DNA from: CAVROT01 sp963722905
GTDB lineage: Bacteria > Pseudomonadota > Alphaproteobacteria > Rhodobacterales > Rhodobacteraceae
Length of the DNA stretch: 64,000 nucleotides
Direction: 5' to 3'
Assembly (NCBI GenBank): GCA_963722905.1
Contig: CAVROT010000016.1
Coordinates: 62,001-126,000 of the forward strand
Position numbers and translations under genes: made by a program. Below the pieces are notes generated by a model. It worked only from the letters and a program-made list of their open reading frames with translations, searched no databases and had not been told where the DNA came from. How positions within the stretch are numbered: the stretch's first letter is position 1; the number at the start of each line of letters is the position of its first letter. Below are positions 1 through 9,374 of the stretch, piece after piece.

Positions 1-522
1 GACGGCGGTGGCGTTTTGCTGACGCAGGCGATCCATGCGCTGGACATGGGTCTGTGGCTGACCGGCGGGTCCGTCGCGCGCGTGCAGGGGGCGGCGTTCT
101 GCGCGCTGCATGACCTCGAGGCCGAGGACAGCGCCGTCGCGGGCCTGACCTTCGACACCGGCGCGGTCGGTCTGGTGATGGCGACGACGGCCGCCTTCCC
201 CGGCGCGCCTGAGACGGTCGAGCTGGTCTGCGACGGCGCGACGCTCCGCCTGACCTCCGGACGGCTGGAGGTCCTCTACCGCGACGGGCGGGTCGAGACC
301 GCGGGCCACGGGGGCGGCGCCGGCTCGGGTGCCGATCCGATGGCGTTCGTGCCGGACTGGCACCTCGCCGTCATGGACGATTTCGCATGCGCGGTTCGCG
401 AGGGCCGCGATCCCGCCATTCCGGCGCGCGCCGCGCTGCCGGTGCACCGCGTCGTCGACGCGATCGCCGTCTCCGCCCGCGAGGGCAGGGCGGTGGACCT
501 GCCGCCCCCAGGCGGCCACTGA
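1..522 (+). CDS. Gfo/Idh/MocA-family oxidoreductase, C-terminal part (5' end outside window)
   Basis: The reading frame is open from base 1, so the gene starts upstream of the window; about 173 residues are visible. It opens with the motif GGGVLLTQAIHALDM, the conserved segment around the substrate-side histidine of Gfo/Idh/MocA dehydrogenases, followed by the C-terminal alpha/beta domain that shapes the substrate pocket. The NAD-binding Rossmann half is not visible. These enzymes oxidise or epimerise sugars and sugar acids in the cytoplasm. Its stop lies 19 bases before a TRAP-type uptake system for what appears to be hexuronate, so it may act on a sugar acid or on an inositol-like compound from the same regulon. 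Substrate cannot be decided from this fragment. Confidence 0.85.
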   Translation, partial: DGGGVLLTQAIHALDMGLWLTGGSVARVQGAAFCALHDLEAEDSAVAGLTFDTGAVGLVMATTAAFPGAPETVELVCDGATLRLTSGRLEVLYRDGRVETAGHGGGAGSGADPMAFVPDWHLAVMDDFACAVREGRDPAIPARAALPVHRVVDAIAVSAREGRAVDLPPPGGH

Positions 523-541
523 CACAAAAGGGAGGAAGACC

Positions 542-1504
542 ATGAACAGATTGACCCTGGCCGCCGCAATGTTGGCCAGCACCGCGATCGCCGTACAAGC
601 GCAGGAGCTGCGTGGCTGGAACACCCACGTGCCCGACTATCCCGTGTCCATCGCGCTCGACCGCTTCGTCGAGATGGTCGAGGAACGGACCGACGGCCGC
701 ATCCAGATGCAGAACTACCACGGCGCCACGCTGGGCGAGGGCGAGTTCGCGACCGAGCAGCTGCAGTTCGGCGCGCTGGACTACGGCGTGTTCTCGACCG
801 CGCCCATGGTCAACACCGTGAAAGAGCTGGGCGTCGCTTCCCTGCCTTATGTCTTCAAGGACCCCGAGCATCAGTACCGCGTGATGGAAGGTCCGATCGG
901 CGAAGATATCGCCGCCGCCATGGGCGAGGCCAACATGGTGCCCCTGTCCTGGTTCGCCTCGGGCAGCCGCAGCTTCTATGCCAATTCTCCGCTCAATTCG
1001 GTCGAGGACATCGCGGGCAAGAAGTTCCGGGTGCAGAACTCCGACATCAACGTCGCCATGGTCGAGGCGCTGGGCGCGAACGCCACGCCCCTGCCCTTTG
1101 GCGAGGTCTATACCTCGATCCAGTCGGGCGTCGTGGACGGGGCCGAGAACAACTGGCCCAGCTACGAGTCGACCGGGCATTTCGAGGTGGCGCCCTACTA
1201 CATCATCGACAACCACACGATCGTCCCCGAGGGCATCATCTTCGCCAAGACCACCTGGGACCGCTTCAGCGAGGAAGATCAGGCCATCGTCCGCGAGGCC
1301 GCGCAGGAGGCCGCTATCTACCAGCGAGAGCTCTGGGCCGAGCGCGAGACGAAATCGCGCGAGATCGTCGAGGCAGGCGGCGCCACCATCGTCGAGGGCG
1401 TCGACACCGCGACCTTCTCGGACAAGATGGCCCCGGTCTATGAGGAGTTCGCGTCCGACCCGGTGGTCGCCGACCTGCTCGAGCGGATCCAGCAAACCGA
1501 CTGA
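542..1504 (+). CDS. dctP: TRAP transporter substrate-binding protein, DctP family
   Basis: Periplasmic solute receptor of a tripartite ATP-independent (TRAP) uptake system; 320 residues, the usual DctP length. The first about 20 residues (MNRLTLAAAMLASTAIAVQA) form a Sec signal peptide ending in AxA-Q. The mature part carries typical DctP signatures: ENNWPSYESTGHFEVAPYY and the preceding QSGVVDGA segment that frame the carboxylate-binding arginine region. The ATG at 542 was chosen over an in-frame upstream start because it follows GGAGGAAGACC and gives the signal peptide. It heads dctPQM, directly followed by uxaC, uxuB and uxuA, so the ligand is inferred to be glucuronate or galacturonate. 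Ligand specificity itself is not visible. Confidence 0.93.
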   Translation: MNRLTLAAAMLASTAIAVQAQELRGWNTHVPDYPVSIALDRFVEMVEERTDGRIQMQNYHGATLGEGEFATEQLQFGALDYGVFSTAPMVNTVKELGVASLPYVFKDPEHQYRVMEGPIGEDIAAAMGEANMVPLSWFASGSRSFYANSPLNSVEDIAGKKFRVQNSDINVAMVEALGANATPLPFGEVYTSIQSGVVDGAENNWPSYESTGHFEVAPYYIIDNHTIVPEGIIFAKTTWDRFSEEDQAIVREAAQEAAIYQRELWAERETKSREIVEAGGATIVEGVDTATFSDKMAPVYEEFASDPVVADLLERIQQTD

Positions 1505-1580
1505 CCCGCAAGAGGTCGCCGTGGCGGGGCCCATGACGCCGGTCCCGCCACAAATTTCGTTAGCCATGTCAGGAGCGCCG

Positions 1581-2123
1581 ATGCTCTGGAAACCCTTCGA
1601 TCACCTGTCGCGTGCGGTGGTCGCCTTCAGTTCGGTCGCTCTGGTCCTGCTGGTGGCATTCACGGGCTGGCAGGTCTGGGGGCGCTACGTCCTCAACGAT
1701 ACCCCGACATGGACCGAGAAGGCGGCGCTTCTGTTGATCCTGGTCGTGGCGCTACCGATGGCCGCCGTCGGATTGCGCGAGAATTTCCACCTCGGGATCG
1801 ACTATGTCAGCGACCTTCTGCCCCCGCGGGCGCGGCTCCGGCTCAAGGTGGTGAATTCGGTCGTGATCGGGGTGTTCGGCATTGCGATGATCTTCGGATC
1901 CTGGCCGCTGGTGGTGGGCACCTGGGGGCGGGCGATTCCGCTGATCGGGCTGCCGCAGGGGCTGCAATACGCGCCGCTGATCCTGACCGGCATCCTGATC
2001 GTCGCCTTCATGGTGGAACGGATCTGGATCCTGCTGCGCCACGGTGATCCCGATGCCATCGGGCCAGATGCCATCGTGACGCATGCGGCCGGACCTGACC
2101 CGCTGCGCGGGAAGGACATCTGA
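1581..2123 (+). CDS. dctQ: TRAP transporter small permease, DctQ family
   Basis: Small four-helix membrane subunit of the TRAP uptake system, 180 residues. Hydrophobic helices lie near residues 15-38, 50-70, 88-110 and 130-150, with WTEKAALLLILVVALPMAAV and the RENFHLGIDY loop typical of DctQ. The ATG at 1581 sits five bases after AGGAG (1571-1575); an alternative in-frame ATG at 1566 has no such site. The stop overlaps the dctM start by one base (TGATG), implying translational coupling. It forms the membrane complex with DctM and is driven by a sodium or proton gradient. Confidence 0.92.
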   Translation: MLWKPFDHLSRAVVAFSSVALVLLVAFTGWQVWGRYVLNDTPTWTEKAALLLILVVALPMAAVGLRENFHLGIDYVSDLLPPRARLRLKVVNSVVIGVFGIAMIFGSWPLVVGTWGRAIPLIGLPQGLQYAPLILTGILIVAFMVERIWILLRHGDPDAIGPDAIVTHAAGPDPLRGKDI

Positions 2124-3406
2124 TGGGTCTGGCCGTCCTCATGGGGATATTCGCCGTCTGCGTCATCGCTGGCATTCCCATCGCATTCGCCCTGGGCATC
2201 GCGGCGCTGGCGACCGCCAGCTACGCCGGCATCCCCGAGTTGATCGTCTTCCAGCGCATGGTCGCGGGCATCAACGTGTTCTCGCTGCTGGCGATCCCCT
2301 TCTTCATCTTCGCCGGAGAGATCATGATGCGCGGCGGTATCGCCCTGCGCCTCGTGCGCGCGGCAGAGACGCTCGTGGGCCAGGTCAAGGGCGGTCTGGG
2401 CGTCGTCAACGTGCTGACCTCGATGCTGTTCGGCGGCATTTCGGGCTCGGCGGTGGCCGACACGTCGGCGCTGGGCTCGGTCATGATCCCGATGATGCGC
2501 GAACGCGGCTATGACGACGACTATTCCGTCAACGTCACCGTCACCTCGTCGATCGCGGGCGTGCTGATCCCGCCGTCGCACAACATGATCCTCTACGCGC
2601 TGGCGGCGGGGGGCGGCATCTCGATCACGTCGCTGTTCGTCGCCGGTGTCGTCCCCGGCATCCTGCTGTGCCTCTGCCTGTCGGTCGCGGCCTATGTCGT
2701 CGCCGTCAGGCGCGGCTATCCCACTGGCGTCTTCCCCGGCTGGCGCGCCGTGGTCTTTGCAATGGGCGCGGCGCTTCCGGGGTTCTTTACCGCCGTGGTC
2801 ATCATCGGTGGCGTCGTCTCGGGCATCTTCACCGTCACCGAAAGTGCCGCCATCGGCGTGATCTATGCGCTTGCCGTCACGGTCTTCTTCTACCGCTCGC
2901 TGACGTGGGAGGGGTTCCGCGCCTCGGTCACGCAGGCGATCCGCACGACGGCCATGGTGATGATCCTGGTCGGCACCGCTCAGGCGTTCAGCTACTTCAT
3001 CACCCTCTATCAGGTGCCGACGATGATCCTGGAGGGAATGCAGGCCCTGTCGGACAACAAGCTGGTGCTGCTGCTGCTGATCAACCTGTCGCTGCTGGCG
3101 CTGGGCATGTTCATGGACATGGGCGCGCTGATCCTGATCTGCACGCCGATCTTCCTTCCGGTGGCCACGGCGATCGGGGTCGATCCGGTACAGTTCGGGA
3201 TGATCCTGATGATGAATCTCGGACTGGGCCTGACGACGCCGCCTGTGGGGGGGTGCCTGTTCGTGGGGTGCGCCATCGCCAAGGTCCGCATCGAAAGCGT
3301 GATCCCCACGATCTGGCCCTTCTACCTCGCCATTTTCGCCGCGCTGATGCTGACGACCTACGTCCCCGCCATCAGCCTCGGCCTGCCGCGCCTTCTGGGA
3401 TACTGA
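2123..3406 (+). CDS. dctM: TRAP transporter large permease, DctM family
   Basis: Large membrane subunit that forms the translocation channel; 427 residues with about twelve hydrophobic segments, as expected. Family hallmarks include the N-terminal IPIAFALGIAALAT stretch, GGISGSAVADTSALGSVMIP near residue 95, the IPPSHNMILYALAAGGGIS segment and LGLGLTTPPVGGCLFVGC near the C-terminus. The start overlaps the dctQ stop, so DctQ and DctM should be made together. Uxa/uxu genes follow within three bases, which supports a uronate substrate. Confidence 0.95.
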   Translation: MGLAVLMGIFAVCVIAGIPIAFALGIAALATASYAGIPELIVFQRMVAGINVFSLLAIPFFIFAGEIMMRGGIALRLVRAAETLVGQVKGGLGVVNVLTSMLFGGISGSAVADTSALGSVMIPMMRERGYDDDYSVNVTVTSSIAGVLIPPSHNMILYALAAGGGISITSLFVAGVVPGILLCLCLSVAAYVVAVRRGYPTGVFPGWRAVVFAMGAALPGFFTAVVIIGGVVSGIFTVTESAAIGVIYALAVTVFFYRSLTWEGFRASVTQAIRTTAMVMILVGTAQAFSYFITLYQVPTMILEGMQALSDNKLVLLLLINLSLLALGMFMDMGALILICTPIFLPVATAIGVDPVQFGMILMMNLGLGLTTPPVGGCLFVGCAIAKVRIESVIPTIWPFYLAIFAALMLTTYVPAISLGLPRLLGY

Positions 3407-3408
3407 CC

Positions 3409-4743
3409 ATGCTCTACGACGCGATCCGCGATCTGCCCCTGATCTCGCCTCACGGTCATACGGTTCCCGAGTGGTTCTCGCAGGACCGGCCCTTCGCCGA
3501 TCCGGCCGAGCTGCTCATCGTGCCGGATCACTACGTCTTCCGCATGCTCCATTCGCGGGGCATGCCGCTGGAGGACCTCGGGGTCGGCGTGGCGACCCCG
3601 GACCGCGACCCCCGCGCCATCTTCCGTCGCCTGGCCGACAACTGGCACCTGTTTCTGGGTACGCCCTCCCGCGGCTGGCTGGAACACACCCTGCGCGAGG
3701 TGTTCGGCATCGCCGAACCGCTCGGCCCCGACACAGCCGACACGATCTACGACCGGATCGACGCTGCGCTGGCCAGACCGGACTTCCGGCCCCGCGCGCT
3801 TCTGAGCCGTTTCCGGCTGGAGCTGATCGCCACGACGGACGACGCTCTGGCCGACCTCGCCCCCCACGCCGCCTTCGCCGGAGCGGGCCATCCGACCCGC
3901 CTCGTCCCGACCTTCCGGCCCGACGCGGTGATCGACCCGATGGCGGCGGGCTGGGCCGACAAGCTGGGCCGGCTAGGCGCCCTGACCGGCGAGGACACCG
4001 GCACGCTCGCAGGCTACCGCGCCGCCCTTTGCGCCCGACGCGCCCACTTCAAGGCCCATGGCGCCACCGCGACCGACCACGCCATCGACCATCTGGCGAC
4101 GGAATGGCTTGACGATGGCGCCGCGCAGACCGCGCTCGACTCCTGCCGCGACGGGCGTGCGGACGAGGCCACAAGGCGGCGGCTGCACAACCACATGCTG
4201 ATCGAAATGGCGCAGATGTCCGTCGACGACGGCCTGACCATGCAGATCCATGCCGGCGCGCAGCGCAGCACCAACCGCGCGCTGCATGCCCGTTTCGGCC
4301 CCGACACAGGTGCCGACATTCCTCTTGCGCAAGACTGGGTCCGGGGCGCCGACGGTCTGCTGAACCGCGTCGGGACGGTGCCGGGCCTGACCATCATCGC
4401 CTTCACCCTGGACGAGAGCGTCTATTCGCGCGAGCTGGCGCCGATGGCCGGGCATTGGCCCGCCCTGCGCATCGGGCCGCCCTGGTGGTTCCACGACAGC
4501 CCCAACGGCATAGCCCGGTACCTGGATCGCGTGGTCGAGACGGCGGGCTACTGGAACCTTGCCGGGTTCAACGACGATACCCGCGCGTTGCTGTCGATCC
4601 CGGCTCGCCACGACATGTGGCGCCGCGCGGTGGCGGACCATCTCGACGCGCAGGTGGCGGCGGGGCGGTTCGGATCGCAGGACGCGTTGCGGGTGGCGGA
4701 ATGGCTCACGGTGGGCGCGGCCCGGGAGGCGTACAAGCTGTGA
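3409..4743 (+). CDS. uxaC: Glucuronate isomerase
   Basis: Cytoplasmic isomerase that converts D-glucuronate to D-fructuronate (or D-galacturonate to D-tagaturonate). The protein is 444 residues, somewhat shorter than the about 470 of Escherichia coli UxaC. It belongs to the amidohydrolase-like fold: the N-terminal ISPHGHTVPEWF contains the HxH metal-binding pair, and MQIHAGAQR, the RIGPPWWFHDSPNGI segment and AGFNDDTRALLSIPARHDMWRR are characteristic of UxaC. It starts two bases after the dctM stop and its own stop overlaps the next gene start by four bases (GTGA), so it is part of one tightly coupled operon. It provides the first intracellular step after TRAP uptake. Confidence 0.95.
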   Translation: MLYDAIRDLPLISPHGHTVPEWFSQDRPFADPAELLIVPDHYVFRMLHSRGMPLEDLGVGVATPDRDPRAIFRRLADNWHLFLGTPSRGWLEHTLREVFGIAEPLGPDTADTIYDRIDAALARPDFRPRALLSRFRLELIATTDDALADLAPHAAFAGAGHPTRLVPTFRPDAVIDPMAAGWADKLGRLGALTGEDTGTLAGYRAALCARRAHFKAHGATATDHAIDHLATEWLDDGAAQTALDSCRDGRADEATRRRLHNHMLIEMAQMSVDDGLTMQIHAGAQRSTNRALHARFGPDTGADIPLAQDWVRGADGLLNRVGTVPGLTIIAFTLDESVYSRELAPMAGHWPALRIGPPWWFHDSPNGIARYLDRVVETAGYWNLAGFNDDTRALLSIPARHDMWRRAVADHLDAQVAAGRFGSQDALRVAEWLTVGAAREAYKL

Positions 4744-5954
4744 GGATCGTGCATCTGGGAACCGGCGCTTTCCACCGCGCCCATCAGGCCTGGCATATCG
4801 CGCAGGCCAACGCCGCGACCGGGTCCGACTGGCGGATCGACGGCGTATCGCTGCGTTCCGCCTCGGTGCGTGACGCGCTGTCCGGGGACGGCTACCGCTA
4901 TGCGCTGGAGATCGCCGACGCGGATGGTCGCAAGGCCGAGGTGCTGGACCTGATCGAAAGCGTCGCCGTCGCGCCCGAGGACCCGTCCGCCCCCGCCGTC
5001 CTGATCGCCCGCCCCGAGACGGCGCTGCTGACGCTCACCGTGACCGAGAAGGGGTATCTCCTGCGTGCCGACGGAACCCCGGACGCGGCCGCGCTTGCCG
5101 CCGACGCCGCGGCATTGAAGCAAGGCCGTCCTCCCGCGACCATGCCCGGCCACGTCGTCGCCGGTCTGGCGCGGCGGGTGGCCCCGCTGACGCTGATGTC
5201 CTGCGACAACCTGCCGGAGAACGGCGCGAAGCTGCGCGCCGTCCTGGCCCATCTGATCGACGCGGCGGACCTGGATATCGACCTCGGCGTCCACGCCTTC
5301 CCCTCCACCATGGTCGACCGCATCACCCCCGCCTCGGACAACTCCCTGACCCGGCGGATGCAGGACCGGGGTCTTCCCCACGGCGCGCCGGTCGGCACCG
5401 AAACCTTCAGCGAGTGGGTGATCGAGGACGCCTTCGCCGGCCCCGTCCCCGACTTCGCCGCGGGCGGCGCGCAGGTCGTCGCCGACGTCGGCCCGCACGA
5501 GCTGCGGAAGCTGCGGATGCTCAACGGAGCCCATTCCACTCTGGCCTATGCCGGCCGGAATGCGGGCCACACCTACGTCCACGAGGCGATCGCCGATCGA
5601 AGGCTCCGCGCTCTTGCCCGCGCGGTGATGGACGAGGCTGCCGCGACACTGCCCGCGTCGGTCCGCGACGCAGCACCCGCCTATGCCGACGCCCTCGTCG
5701 CGCGGTTCGAGAACCCCCACCTTGCCCACCGCCTCGACCAGATCGCAATGGACGGCTCGCGGAAGTTGCCGATCCGCCTGCTGGGAACGATCCGCGACGG
5801 CGGCGACACGCCTGCCTGCCGCATGGCGCTGGCGGAATGGGAACGCTGGCTCGACGCCACCTTCGCCGCCGGCGACGTCCCCGACGATCCCGATGCCGAG
5901 CGGCTTCGCACGGGCCGCGCCGCGGGCCGGTCCGCGATGGACCTGCTGACATGA
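4740..5954 (+). CDS. uxuB: Mannitol dehydrogenase-family oxidoreductase, probable D-fructuronate reductase
   Basis: NAD-dependent long-chain polyol dehydrogenase family. With UxaC upstream and mannonate dehydratase downstream, the reaction is inferred to be reduction of D-fructuronate to D-mannonate. GTGAFHRAHQAWH at the N-terminus is the nucleotide-binding region of this family; the KLRMLNGAHSTLAYAG segment holds the catalytic lysine, asparagine and histidine. The start is a GTG overlapping the uxaC stop (GTGA). At 404 residues it is clearly shorter than E. coli UxuB (about 486), mainly through compact loops, not through a missing end. Mannitol or altronate dehydrogenase activity cannot be excluded from sequence. 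Confidence 0.88.
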   Translation: MRIVHLGTGAFHRAHQAWHIAQANAATGSDWRIDGVSLRSASVRDALSGDGYRYALEIADADGRKAEVLDLIESVAVAPEDPSAPAVLIARPETALLTLTVTEKGYLLRADGTPDAAALAADAAALKQGRPPATMPGHVVAGLARRVAPLTLMSCDNLPENGAKLRAVLAHLIDAADLDIDLGVHAFPSTMVDRITPASDNSLTRRMQDRGLPHGAPVGTETFSEWVIEDAFAGPVPDFAAGGAQVVADVGPHELRKLRMLNGAHSTLAYAGRNAGHTYVHEAIADRRLRALARAVMDEAAATLPASVRDAAPAYADALVARFENPHLAHRLDQIAMDGSRKLPIRLLGTIRDGGDTPACRMALAEWERWLDATFAAGDVPDDPDAERLRTGRAAGRSAMDLLT

Positions 5955-7180
5955 GGGCCACGTGGCGCTGGTTCGGTCCGGCGGACACGGTCCCTATCGA
6001 CTGGGTCGAGCAGGCGGGCGCACGGGGTGTCGTCACGGCGCTGCATCACGTCCCGCCGGGCGCGGTCTGGACCGAGGCCGAGATAGCCCTCCGCCAAGCC
6101 GAGATAGGCACCCGCAGCGACGGAACCGCATCGCCCCTGCGCTGGGAGGTGGTCGAGAGCCTGCCCGTCTCGGAGGCGATCAAGACGCAGACCGGCGAAT
6201 GGCGCGCGCATCTCGACGCGTACCGCCAGAGCCTCGGGGCGCTCGCCCGCGCGGGCGTCCGGATCGTCTGCTACAACTTCATGCCGGTCCTCGACTGGAC
6301 CCGCACCGATCTTGCCTGGCGCTTGCCGCACGGCGGCACGGCGATGCGTTTCGACGCGGCCGCCTTCGCCGCCTTCGACATCCACGTGCTCGGCCGTCCC
6401 GGCGCCGTGCGGGACACGCCCGAACCCCTGCGCGACGCGGCCGCGCGTGCCCATGCGGCGATGACGGACGCTGATCGCACCCGTCTTGCCGAAAATCTCG
6501 TCTTCGGCCTGCCCGGGGGACAACCTGGCATGTCCCTCGACGACCTTCGCGCCCATCTCGCCGCATACGAAGGGGTGCCCGACGCAAGGCTCCGGACGCA
6601 TCTCGCCGACTTCCTGGCGGAGGTCGTCCCCACGGCGGAGCGTCTGGGTCTGAGCCTCTGCTGTCACCCGGACGATCCGCCGTGGCCGCTGCTTGGCCTT
6701 CCGCGGATCGTCTCTACGCTGGCCGACTACGAGGCGCTCGCCGCAGCGGTCCCCAGTCCGGCCAACGGCGTCACGCTCTGCTCCGGCGCGCTGGGTCCGC
6801 GGGCCGACAACGACCTGGTCGCGATGATGCGGGTCCTTGGACCGAAGGTGCATTTCGTGCACCTGCGCAACATCGCCCGCGACGACGACCTCGGCAGCTT
6901 CCACGAGGCGGCGCATCTGGGCGGCGCGACGGACATGCCTGCCCTGATCTCCGCCATCCTCGACGAAGAGGCCCGCCGCCGTGCAGAGGGGCGTGCAGAC
7001 GTCGAGATCCCCTGGCGGCCCGATCACGGTCAGGACCTGCTGGACGATGCAGGCCGGGGCGGTCAGCCCGGATATCCGGCGGTGGGTCGGCTCAAGGGCC
7101 TCGCCGAGATCGAAGGCGTCGTCGCGGGCTTGAATCATGGGCGCGCGACGCCACCGGAAACACGGTCGCACGACGCCTGA
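5951..7180 (+). CDS. uxuA: Mannonate dehydratase
   Basis: Dehydrates D-mannonate to 2-keto-3-deoxygluconate in the cytoplasm. 409 residues, the normal length of the TIM-barrel UxuA family. Recognisable blocks are VTALHHVPPGAVWTEAEI near residue 30, CYNFMPVLDWTRTDL near 105, the metal-site segment CCHPDDPPWPLLGLPRIVST near 237 and the HFVHLRNI and PWRPDHGQDLLDD blocks near the end. It overlaps the previous gene by ATGA, completing the contiguous set uxaC-uxuB-uxuA. The next step needs KDG kinase; only a broken kdgK follows. Confidence 0.95.
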   Translation: MRATWRWFGPADTVPIDWVEQAGARGVVTALHHVPPGAVWTEAEIALRQAEIGTRSDGTASPLRWEVVESLPVSEAIKTQTGEWRAHLDAYRQSLGALARAGVRIVCYNFMPVLDWTRTDLAWRLPHGGTAMRFDAAAFAAFDIHVLGRPGAVRDTPEPLRDAAARAHAAMTDADRTRLAENLVFGLPGGQPGMSLDDLRAHLAAYEGVPDARLRTHLADFLAEVVPTAERLGLSLCCHPDDPPWPLLGLPRIVSTLADYEALAAAVPSPANGVTLCSGALGPRADNDLVAMMRVLGPKVHFVHLRNIARDDDLGSFHEAAHLGGATDMPALISAILDEEARRRAEGRADVEIPWRPDHGQDLLDDAGRGGQPGYPAVGRLKGLAEIEGVVAGLNHGRATPPETRSHDA

Positions 7181-7199
7181 ACCGATGTGATCGTGCCTG

Positions 7200-7500
7200 T
7201 CTTCAGCGTTTTCGGTGGCGGCCTTCGGCGACGTGTCGACCTCGGCTACCGTCGCGCGCGGTCGGCGGGTCCGGTACGATCGGGCCGTCGCGGTCTAGGT
7301 CGGCTCAGAACCGGTGCTGGCGGACGATGGCGGCCGGGAGACCGGGATACCGACGGTGCCCGTCCGGGACGCGGTCGACATCACCGACGCCGGCGACAGT
7401 TTCAATGGCGCCGCCATGGCCGAATGGCGGGCGACGGGCGACGGGCGGTCCGGTACGGACATCGGACGGCCGCCAGGGTCATCCACCACCACGGCGCGCC
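7200..7500 (+). pseudogene. kdgK: Remnant of 2-keto-3-deoxygluconate kinase (PfkB family), C-terminal third
   Basis: Reading in the frame of 7200, one finds AAFGDVSTSATVARGRRV, then a TAG at 7296-7298, then VGSEPVLADDGGRETGIPTV and VRDAVDITDAGDSFNGAAMA. The DAVDITDAGDSFNG stretch is the PfkB catalytic signature (normally DTTGAGDSF), with the catalytic Asp in GDSFN. Shortly after, the match moves to another frame, where AARVIHHHGAPLA matches the family's C-terminal end. So at least one nonsense codon and one frameshift are present, and about 200 N-terminal residues are missing. It directly follows uxuA, exactly where a functional kdgK would complete the glucuronate pathway. Confidence 0.8.
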
Positions 7501-7631
7501 GCTTGCGCGACAGGCCAGGCGGCGCCGAACGTCTCTCATGGTATGCTTCCGGGACGATCCTTATGGAACGCGCCCGCATCGGGGTCCGACGGAAAGTCCC
7601 GGAAGAAACGCGTCGTCCACTGTGAACCGGT

Positions 7632-8165
7632 TCAGGGTCGGGGAAGCTCCCTATGGCATGCGGAAGCCTGCGCGCGCAGCACGTCCAATGGCCAGGCATG
7701 GACCGGTCTGCCGGCGTCCCGGCGGTGCCGGACGGCGCGCACGGCGAAGGACGGGCTTGCGTAGAGCAGCGGCGCGTACCGCATTCCGAAGCGCCAGCAG
7801 CAGGTCAGCGCGATACGGCGCGAGAGGGTGGCGACGAGGTCCGAGCCCGCGAGGACCGACAGGGCCGGGAAGAACTGCGGCACGGTGGCCCGGACCGTCC
7901 GGCGCAGCCCCGGCCCGTCGAGCGTCATGTCCACCGTGCCCCGCGCTACGCCTTCCGGCGCGATCAGGAGGTGCGGCGCGTCCGCATAGGTGGCAGGCGT
8001 GAGGCCCTCGTAGATCGGATGTCCCGTACGGGCGGCCAGAACGTGTTCTTTCACATAGAGGGTCTCGGTCAGGAATGGGGCTCCCTCGGGGCGGACCGGC
8101 AAGGTCTGGGAGAACCCGACGGCGAGATCGACGCGCCCCTCGCTGAACCCGCTGCTGCCCATCAT
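7632..8165 (-). pseudogene. LysR-type regulator, effector-binding domain only (5'-truncated)
   Basis: The 177-residue open frame resembles the C-terminal effector-binding domain of LysR regulators: GRVDLAVGFSQTLP, LYVKEHVLAARTGHPIYEG, YADAPHLLIAPEGVARGTV, then VPQFFPALSVLAGSDLVATL and the final ASPSFAVRAVRHRRD. The roughly 110 N-terminal residues with the helix-turn-helix and linker helix are absent; upstream sequence shows no trace of them in any frame. The product, if made, could not bind DNA. A broken quinone oxidoreductase starts 57 bases away on the other strand, the classic divergent LysR/target arrangement. Confidence 0.75.
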
Positions 8166-8221
8166 CGCCTCCTTGCCTCAAGATTAGGGAAAGAGGCGTC
8201 TACGAACCACGGGGCTAACCG

Positions 8222-9170
8222 ATGCGCGTCTGCAAGCAGGAAACTCCCGTACCCTCGGTGATGGAGATCTCGGTCGGCGTGGCCGGAACCGGCGTCGCCT
8301 TTGCCGACACGAAAATGCGGAACGGCCTCTATGCCGGTACGCCGCCCTTCCCGTTCGTGCCGGGCTATGACTTCGCCGGAACGGCGAGGGACGTCGGATC
8401 GAAAATCGCGGGGCTTCCCGGTCGGGCATACCGTCGCGGGCCCTTCGTCGGTCGGCGCTTTCGCGGGCACGTCGCGTTCGACCCGTGCCAGGTTGCCCAG
8501 CGTCCCGGGGGCGCCGATCCGGTCGCCGCCGCTGCGGCGGTCCTGAACCATGTCACGGCCAATCGGATGCTGCGATGGGTCGGAAGGGTCCGCGCGTATC
8601 GGACAGCGCCGGTGCACGGCGGCGCCGTATGGACGTCGCTGCCCGATCTGTCGGGCCGGCTCGAACGGTGTGTCATCGCGATCGCCTCGGTCGCTGAGCA
8701 CGATCTCGTGCGGCTTTGCGTCGGTATCCCGATCGACTATCGCCGCAAGGACGTCGTCGGGGCGATGGCCGCAAAGGGTAGGGCGGACGCGGTGTTCGAC
8801 CGCCTCGGGGGGCGGCCATCCGCTTCGGTCGCGCATGGCGGCCACGCGCAGGGGCACGGTCGTGGCCCATGGCTACGCAGGTGCGCTCGGGGATCGGGAC
8901 CCGGCGTTCGGCCGTGCGCCGGAACATCGCGGCTTCCCCGTGGATGCGTGTCACCGCGGGACCGGGGGCACGGATCGGCGGCATCCCGAACGCCCTTCAG
9001 CCACTGCCGCCGCATCTCAGAGGCCCTGCGCGCTGTGCTCGATCTTCATGGTAAAGGCGACATCGAGCCGCAAGTCGGGCCTGTGCTGCCGCTGGACCGG
9101 GCGGCAAGGGCCCACGCGCGGCTTGGGGCGGGAACGGTGTCCGGAAGGATCGGTCTCCGTGTCGGATCAC
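8222..9170 (+). pseudogene. Zinc-type medium-chain dehydrogenase / quinone oxidoreductase, multiply frameshifted
   Basis: Although one frame stays open through this stretch, the family match hops between frames. Frame of 8222 gives GTGVAFADTKMRNGLYAG and PFPFVPGYDFAG (N-terminal GroES-like domain). Frame of 8301 then gives FPVGHTVAGPSSVGAFAG, and the first frame resumes with GGADPVAAAAAVLNHVTANR and GRADAVFDRLGG. Frame of 8550 gives TRRGTVVAHGYAGALG, and the original frame returns for HGKGDIEPQVGPVLPLDRAA and LGAGTVSGRIGLRV at the C-terminus. At least four indels are needed. The first about 20 residues are also missing. The enzyme would have reduced quinones or enones with NADPH. Confidence 0.75.
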
Positions 9171-9374
9171 CCTCAGAGGCACATGGCTGCCGCCGGATCG
9201 CGGGAAGCAGTCGGTCCGGTGGCGGCCTTTCGCGCTGTCGCCGCATCGCACATGTCCCGCGGGTATGATCCTGGAACGACGTGGGTCTTGTTTCGGGAGA
9301 TCGGCCGCAGGCCACATCCCACGATGACGCGCGTTCCGGGCGGCCCCGACAGGACGCTGCGAACGGCGAACCAC

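Noticed and set aside
7187..8002. A 271-codon plus-strand gene after uxuA
   Set aside because: It covers the kdgK remnant in the wrong frame and then runs antisense to the LysR remnant; only a short part (AARVIHHHGAPLA) is homologous to anything.
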